Assembly: GCA_016302005.1 (NCBI GenBank) | Contig: JAEDOK010000102.1 | Coordinates: 1-5,883 of the forward strand | DNA: 5,883 bases | Direction: 5' to 3' | Source of the DNA: Oscillospiraceae bacterium | GTDB lineage: Bacteria > Bacillota_A > Clostridia > Oscillospirales > Oscillospiraceae | Shown here: positions 1 to 4,190 of the stretch, piece after piece | Layout: each line of letters opens with the position of its first letter | Numbering within the stretch: position 1 is the first letter of the stretch | Position numbers and translations under genes: made by a program | Notes under the pieces: generated by a model | Databases searched by the model: none | What the model was told of the DNA's origin: nothing | What the model saw: the letters and a program-made list of their open reading frames with translations, nothing else

Positions 1-1
1 T

Positions 2-41
2 TTCTCCGCCACAGGCGGCGCTCGCAAGCGTCCCCCCGCCG
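2..41. repeat. Repeat module A, copy 1
   Basis: This GC-rich segment matches 2925-2965 with three substitutions and a one-base gap over about 41 columns. The longest shared blocks are CAGGCGGCGCTCGCAA (12-27) and CGTCCCCCCG (29-38). It can fold into a 5-bp hairpin (CCGCC/GGCGG, 6-18) and a 4-bp one (CGCT/AGCG, 19-30). Both copies lie between genes and have the same orientation on the plus strand. It looks like a dispersed intergenic repeat; the family is not recognised. The left end may lie outside the window. Confidence 0.6.
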
Positions 42-57
42 ACCGCGTAAGCGGCGG
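39..57. other. GC-rich hairpin with a GTAA loop
   Basis: CCGC (43-46) pairs with GCGG (51-54) around a GTAA tetraloop, which is of GNRA type on the plus strand. After a bulged A42 the stem continues with three more pairs (39-41 with 55-57). It directly follows repeat module A and could be part of the same element. No T-tract follows, so it is not a standard terminator. Confidence 0.4.
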
Positions 58-110
58 ACAGCAGGCATAAACAAGTTTGTACGCAGTCGGTAGTTCCTCC
101 ACCTCCGGGG

Positions 111-150
111 ACATGTCTCCACCCTACATAGGGTGATAGCAATGACAAGG
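111..150 (+). repeat. Repeat module B, copy 1 (diverged)
   Basis: ACATGTCTCCACCCTACA (111-128) followed after 10 nt by GCAATGACAAGG (139-150) resembles the minus-strand sequence at 2844-2803. There, ACGTGTCCCCGCCCTACA is followed after 12 nt by GGAATGATAAGG. Two similar blocks in the same order and at nearly the same spacing suggest a diverged dispersed repeat. GGGGACATGTCTCC (107-120) is also nearly palindromic in this copy. The match is short, so chance similarity is not excluded. Confidence 0.4.
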
Positions 151-193
151 AAAAACTGCCCTATTTATCATTGTGTGCCCTCCGGTTTCACGC

Positions 194-232
194 AAAAAAC
201 AGGACGACGCCGTAAAGCGAAGTCCTGTTTTT
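194..232 (-). terminator. Intrinsic terminator of the abrB-like/PLP-lyase/DMT operon
   Basis: An uninterrupted 11-bp inverted repeat, AAAAACAGGAC (195-205) with GTCCTGTTTTT (222-232), encloses a 16-nt loop that can form a further 3-bp inner stem. Read on the minus strand, the 3' arm runs into GTCCTGTTTTTT, giving the U-tract of a Rho-independent terminator. It begins three bases after the stop codon of the transporter gene. The A-rich outer arm also gives a T-run on the plus strand, so it might work in both directions. Confidence 0.9.
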
Positions 233-235
233 CTC

Positions 236-1156
236 TTATATATCGTAAATGCCGAGCACCACAATGCCTGCCACGACCAATACGATCATGGCGTAGTGCT
301 TCCACGAAAGCTTCTCCTTCAGGAAAATTCTGCTCCAAACAACCGAAGCCACGCAATACGCCGAGATGATCGGCGCGGACATCATCACATGCTCCTCATC
401 CGCCAGCGCATAGATGTAGAACAACTGACCGACCGTCTCGAATACGGCACCGACGTATTTCGGCGCTTCGGCTTTCATGGTGAATTTCTCCCTGCGGATC
501 AGCAGATAGATCAGGCAGCAGATACCCGCCGCGAGGAAGGTCAGCTCATAAGCGACATTCGCGGAGTCCTCGTTCAGCGTTTCCAGCACAAGGCTGTCGG
601 CAAAGGTTCCCGCCGCGTCGAGCAGGCAGTAGGCAATAGGCAAGCACAGCGCAAGCCAGCTCTTTGCATACTTCCGGTTCGCATGCTCCTGCCGTTTTGC
701 GCGCAGTGTCTCATCTTCCCGCGCTTCTACAACGCCGAGCCCGATCACGCCCACGCAGACCAGACCGACCGCCGCAATGACAAAGGCGCGATCCTTGCCG
801 CCCATATCTGCCAGTGCGCCGGTCAGCAGGCAGCATACCGCGACAAGCGCGCCGGAGGAGTTGCAGATCGGCGAGGAAATGGAAAGCTCAATATACCGCA
901 GCCCGACATAACCAAGCGTCATGGAGAGGATATAGAGCAGCGAAACGGGCAGATACTTCCAAATGACATACCACGAAATGACAACATCTCGGAAAAAGAC
1001 CATATACGCCGCGTGCAGTCCCATGACCACGCCGACGGCGACGACCATCTTCAAATGCGCTGTCTTATCCTTCTCCCCACAGCAGCCGATCTTTGAGAAC
1101 AGATCGGAGCCGCTCCAGCAGAGCAATGCAATGATCGCAAACCAAAACCAATTCAT
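236..1156 (-). CDS. EamA/DMT-superfamily transporter
   Basis: This 306-residue integral membrane protein has about ten hydrophobic segments, roughly at residues 2-20, 37-55, 59-84, 92-115, 122-144, 166-190, 200-220, 232-253, 259-280 and 287-304. That is the two-times-five helix layout of EamA drug/metabolite transporters at their usual length. The C-terminal part has a typical EamA ending: a Pro-containing helix (APIISAYCVASVVW), a short basic/acidic turn (FLKEKLSWKHY), then a final Val/Ile/Gly helix. A charged loop (145-165) separates the two halves. Family members move small metabolites, often exporting amino acids or related compounds; the substrate cannot be read from the sequence. The ATG is preceded by GGGAG at 7 nt spacing. 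It is the last gene of a three-gene operon, 18 nt after the PLP-enzyme gene, and is followed at once by a terminator. Twelve cysteines, six of them in CC pairs, are unusual. The family call is firm. Confidence 0.88.
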   Translation of the reverse strand: MNWFWFAIIALLCWSGSDLFSKIGCCGEKDKTAHLKMVVAVGVVMGLHAAYMVFFRDVVISWYVIWKYLPVSLLYILSMTLGYVGLRYIELSISSPICNSSGALVAVCCLLTGALADMGGKDRAFVIAAVGLVCVGVIGLGVVEAREDETLRAKRQEHANRKYAKSWLALCLPIAYCLLDAAGTFADSLVLETLNEDSANVAYELTFLAAGICCLIYLLIRREKFTMKAEAPKYVGAVFETVGQLFYIYALADEEHVMMSAPIISAYCVASVVWSRIFLKEKLSWKHYAMIVLVVAGIVVLGIYDI

Positions 1157-1174
1157 ATTATTTCTCCCGTTTTC

Positions 1175-2470
1175 TCATGTAGTCTGTTTGTTTTTCGGCA
1201 GCTGTGCCAGTCCCGCTTCGACCATCTTTTGCAGCGAGAGCAGAATGCCGAGCTTGGCATGATACCATGTCAGACCGCCCTGGAAATAGACCGCGTAGGG
1301 CGGGCGGATCGGACCGTCTGCGGAAAGCTCGATCGACGAGCCTTGCACGAATGCGCCCGCAGCCATAATGACCTCATCCTCATACCCGGGCATTGCCCAC
1401 GGCATCGGATCCGCGAAGCTGTCCACGGGCGCGGCGGACTGAATGCCCTTGCAGAAGGCGATCATCCCCTCCCGTGAGCCCAGCTCCACCGCCTGAATAA
1501 TGTCGTAGCGCGGCTCCGAGCCGTTCGGCACAACATGGAAGCCAAGGCGTTCATAGAGATTCGCCGCGAAGATCGCGCCCTTGAGCGCTCCTGCCACGAC
1601 CGTCGGCGCGAGGAAGAAGCCCTGATAGAACGCGGGCATCAAACCGAGATTCGCGCCGACCTCCTGCCCCAAGCCGGGCGCGGAGAGACGGTAGGCGCAG
1701 CGCTCGACGCATTCCTTTTTGCCGCAGATATAGCCGCCGATGGGTGCCAGTCCGCCGCCGGGGTTCTTGATGAGGCTGCCGACCACCATGTCCGCGCCGA
1801 CATCGCTCGGCTCGATGGTCTCGACGAATTCACCGTAGCAGTTATCCACCATGCAAATAATGTCCGGCTTGACGGATTTCAGAAAAGCGATCAGCTCCCC
1901 GATCTGTTCGACGGAAAACGTCGGGCGCGTCGCATAGCCCTTGCTGCGCTGGATGGTGGCAAGCTTCGTCCTTTCGTTGACGGCGGCGCGGATGGCATCA
2001 TAGTCAAAGGTGCCGTCCGGCTTCAGATCCGCCTGCCGGTAGGTCACACCGTATTCCTTCAGCGAGCATTTCGACTCGCGAATACCGATCACTTCCTCAA
2101 GCGTGTCATACGGTCTGCCGACGGGAGACAGCAGTTCATCCCCGGGCAGCAGGTTTGCCGAAAGCGCCACCGTCAAGGCGTGTGTGCCGCAGGTGATCTG
2201 CGGACGGACGAGCGCCGCCTCGGTGTGGAAGGTGTCGGCATAGACGCGTTCCAAGTTGTCGCGTCCGACATCGTCGTAGCCGTAGCCCGTCGTCGCGGCA
2301 AAGCACGCAGCGCCGACGCGGTTTTTCTGCATCGCGGCAATCACCTTCGCCTGATTGTATTCCGCCACCGCATCGACCTTGCGGAAGCGCTCCTCCAATT
2401 CCTTCAGCACGCGCTCGCCGTAATCATAGACAGCCTCGGAAACCCCAAGCGCCGCATACATCTGTTTCAT
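1175..2470 (-). CDS. Methionine gamma-lyase/aluminium resistance family PLP-dependent protein
   Basis: This 431-residue protein is a fold-type I PLP enzyme of the family annotated as 'methionine gamma-lyase family' or 'aluminium resistance protein' (related to Bacillus YnbB). Near the N-terminus it has the TTGYGYDDVGRDNLE stretch (60-74). The region ICMVDNCYGEF (205-215) holds Asp209, the likely partner of the pyridine nitrogen. SLIKNPGGG (232-240) holds Lys235, the likely Schiff-base lysine, followed by APIGGYICG. Length and motif order match the family. A cytoplasmic C-S lyase or related amino-acid reaction is expected, but the family name rests on homology and I am not aware of a firmly established substrate. 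The start overlaps the upstream AbrB-like stop codon as ATGA, and AAGGAG lies 8 nt before the ATG, implying translational coupling. Its co-transcription with a DMT permease suggests linked amino-acid or thiol metabolism and transport (inference). Confidence 0.9.
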   Translation of the reverse strand: MKQMYAALGVSEAVYDYGERVLKELEERFRKVDAVAEYNQAKVIAAMQKNRVGAACFAATTGYGYDDVGRDNLERVYADTFHTEAALVRPQITCGTHALTVALSANLLPGDELLSPVGRPYDTLEEVIGIRESKCSLKEYGVTYRQADLKPDGTFDYDAIRAAVNERTKLATIQRSKGYATRPTFSVEQIGELIAFLKSVKPDIICMVDNCYGEFVETIEPSDVGADMVVGSLIKNPGGGLAPIGGYICGKKECVERCAYRLSAPGLGQEVGANLGLMPAFYQGFFLAPTVVAGALKGAIFAANLYERLGFHVVPNGSEPRYDIIQAVELGSREGMIAFCKGIQSAAPVDSFADPMPWAMPGYEDEVIMAAGAFVQGSSIELSADGPIRPPYAVYFQGGLTWYHAKLGILLSLQKMVEAGLAQLPKNKQTT

Positions 2471-2712
2471 TCGTCTCTCTCCTTGTCCAAATTTTGAAAA
2501 ATCCTTTGCGCCACATCATTCAGCACCTCGGGCTTCGTCACGAGAATGCCGTTTTCCTCGTCGCCGAGGATGAGCAGCGTGTCACCCGGGCGAATGCCGA
2601 AGACCTCGCGGGCATCCTTTGGGATGACGATCTGGCCCCGTTCTCCGACCTTTGCCGTGCCGAAAATATGCCGCCCGCGCGACCTTCCCAGCAGATGCTT
2701 GCCTCCTGCCAT
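2467..2712 (-). CDS. SpoVT/AbrB-type DNA-binding regulator
   Basis: This small 81-residue protein carries a SpoVT-AbrB swapped-hairpin domain at about residues 17-62. The diagnostic run is KVGERGQIVIPKDAREVFGI (21-40), followed by RPGDTLLILGDEENGILV. Proteins of this type dimerise through the beta-hairpins and bind DNA, often near their own promoter. A basic N-terminal extension (GRSRGRH) and a short helical acidic tail (about 63-81) flank the domain. AAGGTG sits 7 nt before the ATG. As the first gene of the operon it lies about 30 nt downstream of the predicted transcription start, and its stop overlaps the next start (ATGA). It is therefore likely an autoregulator of the PLP-enzyme/transporter operon. 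A MazE-like antitoxin is the main alternative, but no toxin gene is adjacent. Confidence 0.88.
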   Translation of the reverse strand: MAGGKHLLGRSRGRHIFGTAKVGERGQIVIPKDAREVFGIRPGDTLLILGDEENGILVTKPEVLNDVAQRIFQNLDKERDE

Positions 2713-2723
2713 TGCGATTCACC

Positions 2724-2749
2724 TTCATACTTTTCATATTTGTGCGATT
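2724..2749. promoter_or_regulatory. Direct repeats in the leader of the abrB-like gene
   Basis: TTCATA occurs at 2724-2729 and 2733-2738, spaced 9 bp apart. TGCGATT occurs at 2743-2749 and again at 2713-2719, next to the start codon. These lie between the -10 box and the ATG, where an AbrB-like protein could bind its own promoter. The repeats are short, so this is only suggestive. Confidence 0.25.
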
Positions 2750-2750
2750 T

Positions 2751-2779
2751 ATTGTAGCCCCGCATTCCCCATTTGTCAA
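2751..2779 (-). promoter_or_regulatory. Sigma-A promoter of the abrB-like/PLP-lyase/DMT operon
   Basis: On the minus strand a perfect -35 box TTGACA (2779-2774) is separated by 17 bp from TACAAT (2756-2751), one base from the consensus -10. Transcription should start near 2744, giving a leader of about 31 nt before the ATG at 2712. This is the strongest promoter-like sequence in the window and suggests substantial basal expression unless repressed. Confidence 0.88.
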
Positions 2780-2802
2780 CCGTTTTTTCATAAAATGTCC
2801 CC

Positions 2803-2844
2803 CCTTATCATTCCCTTGCAATCTTCTGTAGGGCGGGGACACGT
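2803..2844 (-). repeat. Repeat module B, copy 2
   Basis: Read on the minus strand, ACGTGTCCCCGCCCTACA (2844-2827) is followed by GGAATGATAAGG (2814-2803). This matches the order and spacing of the two blocks at 111-150. Relative to module A its orientation is opposite to that in copy 1, and here it lies to the left of module A. It ends about 24 bp upstream of the -35 box of the minus-strand operon. Confidence 0.4.
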
Positions 2845-2924
2845 TCTGTTGAATCAGCGGCTCTGTCTGCGCAGGCAAAGCCCGCTTGCCAATCGCCTTG
2901 ATTCTGCCACTCCTTTTTGCTCGC

Positions 2925-2965
2925 TTCTCCCGCCGCAGGCGGCGCTCGCAAACGTCCCCCCGTCG
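2925..2965. repeat. Repeat module A, copy 2
   Basis: This is the second copy of the GC-rich element at 2-41, with 37 of about 41 aligned columns identical. The CCGCC/GGCGG hairpin (2930-2942) is kept with a GCA loop in place of ACA. In the second small hairpin, A2952 replaces G28. That breaks a pair if transcribed on the plus strand but leaves a G-U pair if transcribed on the minus strand. Confidence 0.6.
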
Positions 2966-3011
2966 GTGCAGGCACAACCGATTGCGTACCTCCATTCATT
3001 CCTCTACCGCA

Positions 3012-3032
3012 AATTATACCGCCGGTTGAATT
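3012..3032. promoter_or_regulatory. Interrupted dyad, candidate operator of the XRE regulator
   Basis: AATT-n2-ACCG-C-CGGT-n2-AATT is a 21-bp dyad centred on C3022, with eight of ten symmetric pairs matching. Its right arm overlaps the -35 box (3026-3031) of the upstream candidate promoter. XRE-family repressors bind dyads of this size and often control their own operon, so this is a reasonable operator candidate. It is inferred from symmetry and position only. Confidence 0.42.
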
Positions 3033-3054
3033 CTTTTTCTACAAATTCTACAAT
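3026..3054 (+). promoter_or_regulatory. Candidate upstream promoter of the XRE-ABC operon
   Basis: TTGAAT (3026-3031) and TACAAT (3049-3054) are separated by 17 bp, a good sigma-A fit. The start would fall near 3061, with a leader of about 62 nt. TTCTACAA is repeated at 3037-3044 and 3046-3053, the second copy running into the -10 box. It may act together with, or instead of, the promoter at 3062-3090. Confidence 0.55.
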
Positions 3055-3061
3055 CAGTTGG

Positions 3062-3090
3062 TTGCCGCGCAGGCAGTCCTGTGATAAGAT
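3062..3090 (+). promoter_or_regulatory. Candidate proximal promoter of the XRE-ABC operon
   Basis: TTGCCG (3062-3067) and TAAGAT (3085-3090) are 17 bp apart, and TG at 3082-3083 gives an extended -10. Transcription would start near 3097, about 26 nt before the ATG. The match to consensus is weaker than for the upstream candidate, but the extended -10 and short leader support it. Confidence 0.5.
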
Positions 3091-3122
3091 AATTGCAGAA
3101 GCCGTGAAGGGAGGAAAACCCC

Positions 3123-4190
3123 ATGAACCTCAACCTGTCCGAAACGATCCGCCGCTTCCGCAAGGTGCGCGGCCTGACGCAGGAGCAATTGGCAGAGGCG
3201 CTTGATGTCTCCGTCGGTGCCGTATCAAAATGGGAGCTTGGCAGCTCCATGCCCGACCTGTGCCGTCTGGTGGAAATGGCAGAATTTTTTGAGACCTCGG
3301 TCGATGCGCTGCTTGGCTACAAGCTGCAAGGCGGCGGGGCGGAAAAGAGCTTAGCAGAGATCAAGCGCTGCCGTGCAGAAAAGGCGAAGGAGCAAGGGCA
3401 AGCGGCTGCCGAAAAGGCGCTGCGCCAATATCCGAACAGCTTTGACATTGTCTACCAATGCGCGGTTTTTTACCGGCTGATCGGCACGGAGCAGGGCGAC
3501 CGGGTTTTTTTGCAGAGGGCGCTGAGCCTGTATGAACGCGCCATCCCCCTGCTTCCGCAAAACACCGATCGGGAGATCAGCCTGTTCAACCTGCAAAATG
3601 CCGTTGCGCAGATCTATCAGGCGCTCGGCGACAGCGAGACCGCCCTGCGGAAGCTGCGTGAATGCAATTTTGACCGCCACAACGATGGCAGCATCGGCTT
3701 CATTCTGGCGCAGAGCGGCAGGGCGGAAGAGGCGCTTCCCTATCTGTCCGATGCCCTTGCCGCGCAGTTGGTAAATCTGTTCCAGCTTTGCATCGGCTTT
3801 GTCAACGCCCTGCCCGCCACAGGGCGGAAGAGTGAGGCGCTGGAGCTTGCTCTTTGTGTGCTTGACTTGTTCGAGCGCGTCAAACTGACGGAGCGCGCGA
3901 CCTATTTCAGCAAACTGACGGCAGTACTTCTCGCGACATGTGCCCTGTTCGTTGACGAGACGGAGGAACGGCGAACGTATCTGCGCCGTTCCGCTGCCGA
4001 GGCAAAGCGCTTTGATACCGCGCCGGACTATACCTTTGAAGCGTTTCGGTTTTACTACGGAAACCGGCACAACACTGCCTTTGACGACATCGGCATCAGC
4101 GCGACGGAGGCGATCCGACACGCTGTCATGCAGGATGCCGCCCTGTATTCAGAATGGGAGAGGCTACAACATGAAACAGACGAAACCTGA
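3123..4190 (+). CDS. XRE-family HTH regulator with TPR-like C-terminal domain
   Basis: This 355-residue cytoplasmic protein begins with a Cro/CI-type helix-turn-helix (about residues 5-64). It has the typical LTQEQLAEALDVS turn region, the recognition helix VGAVSKWELGSSMPDL and the closing FFETSVDALLGY. A charged linker (about 65-95) leads into helical hairpin pairs resembling tetratricopeptide repeats, for example around 92-121, 153-181, 189-216 and 220-253. The sequence AQSGRAEEALPYLSDAL is strongly TPR-like. HTH plus TPR is the architecture of RRNPP-type regulators (PlcR, Rgg, PrgX), though many uncharacterised exporter-linked regulators share it. AAGGGAGG lies 8 nt before the ATG. The gene overlaps the ABC exporter gene by 20 nt, so it probably regulates its own operon. 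The ligand is unknown and no peptide pheromone gene is visible nearby. The HTH call is firm; peptide sensing is only a possibility. Confidence 0.87.
   Translation: MNLNLSETIRRFRKVRGLTQEQLAEALDVSVGAVSKWELGSSMPDLCRLVEMAEFFETSVDALLGYKLQGGGAEKSLAEIKRCRAEKAKEQGQAAAEKALRQYPNSFDIVYQCAVFYRLIGTEQGDRVFLQRALSLYERAIPLLPQNTDREISLFNLQNAVAQIYQALGDSETALRKLRECNFDRHNDGSIGFILAQSGRAEEALPYLSDALAAQLVNLFQLCIGFVNALPATGRKSEALELALCVLDLFERVKLTERATYFSKLTAVLLATCALFVDETEERRTYLRRSAAEAKRFDTAPDYTFEAFRFYYGNRHNTAFDDIGISATEAIRHAVMQDAALYSEWERLQHETDET
4156..4163 (+). promoter_or_regulatory. Ribosome binding site of the ABC exporter, inside the XRE gene
   Basis: GGGAGAGG lies 7 nt before the ATG at 4171, within the last codons of the regulator gene. 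It fixes the start of the exporter and, with the 20-nt overlap, points to translational coupling of the two proteins. Confidence 0.8.

Larger units (their letters stand above)
1..193. other. Non-coding region downstream of the minus-strand operon
   Basis: No credible gene is visible in this stretch. Open frames crossing it are arginine- and proline-rich, lack a convincing ribosome binding site, or run into the opposite-strand transporter gene as shadows. It contains repeat module A (2-41), a GC-rich hairpin (39-57), repeat module B (111-150) and short inverted repeats, such as CACCCT/AGGGTG at 120-135 around an ACAT loop. Relatives of both modules recur near 2803-2965. Module A may continue left of the window, so its full extent is unknown. 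Confidence 0.6.
2780..3122. other. Divergent intergenic region between the two operons
   Basis: No gene is supported here. Reading frames through it are short, strongly basic and without good ribosome binding sites. From left to right it holds repeat module B copy 2 (2803-2844), a stretch with short self-complementary pieces such as GGCAA/TTGCC (2874-2890), repeat module A copy 2 (2925-2965), an interrupted dyad (3012-3032) and two candidate promoters for the plus-strand operon. The AT-rich part (about 3011-3060) contrasts with the GC-rich repeat part. Confidence 0.6.

Noticed and set aside
1..60. Repeated GC-rich hairpins as a possible CRISPR array
   Set aside because: There are only two copies in the whole window, almost 3 kb apart, with no regular spacers and no cas genes.
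173..1096. Long plus-strand open frame opposite the DMT transporter
   Set aside because: It is an antisense shadow of a GC-rich gene: the product is rich in Arg, His, Gln and Asp, shows no recognisable domain, and the opposite strand gives a clear membrane protein with an RBS and terminator.
1535..2497. 320-codon plus-strand open frame opposite the PLP enzyme
   Set aside because: Its composition is that of an antisense frame and no family is recognisable, while the minus-strand gene has complete PLP-enzyme motifs.
2467..2712. AbrB-like gene as the antitoxin of a toxin-antitoxin pair
   Set aside because: The gene that overlaps it is a 431-residue PLP enzyme, and no MazF-, PIN- or Fic-type toxin is next to it.
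2582..2999. Basic minus-strand reading frames over the intergenic repeat region
   Set aside because: Their Arg/Ala-rich products come from the GC-rich repeat modules, and the operon promoter lies within them; no RBS-supported start is visible.
2546..3205. Plus-strand open frame spanning the AbrB-like gene, the divergent promoters and the XRE start
   Set aside because: It crosses two convincing promoters and repeat sequence, has no RBS, and resembles no known protein.
3351..4121. Minus-strand open frame opposite the XRE regulator
   Set aside because: It is a shadow of the plus-strand gene and has no domain signature or translation signal.
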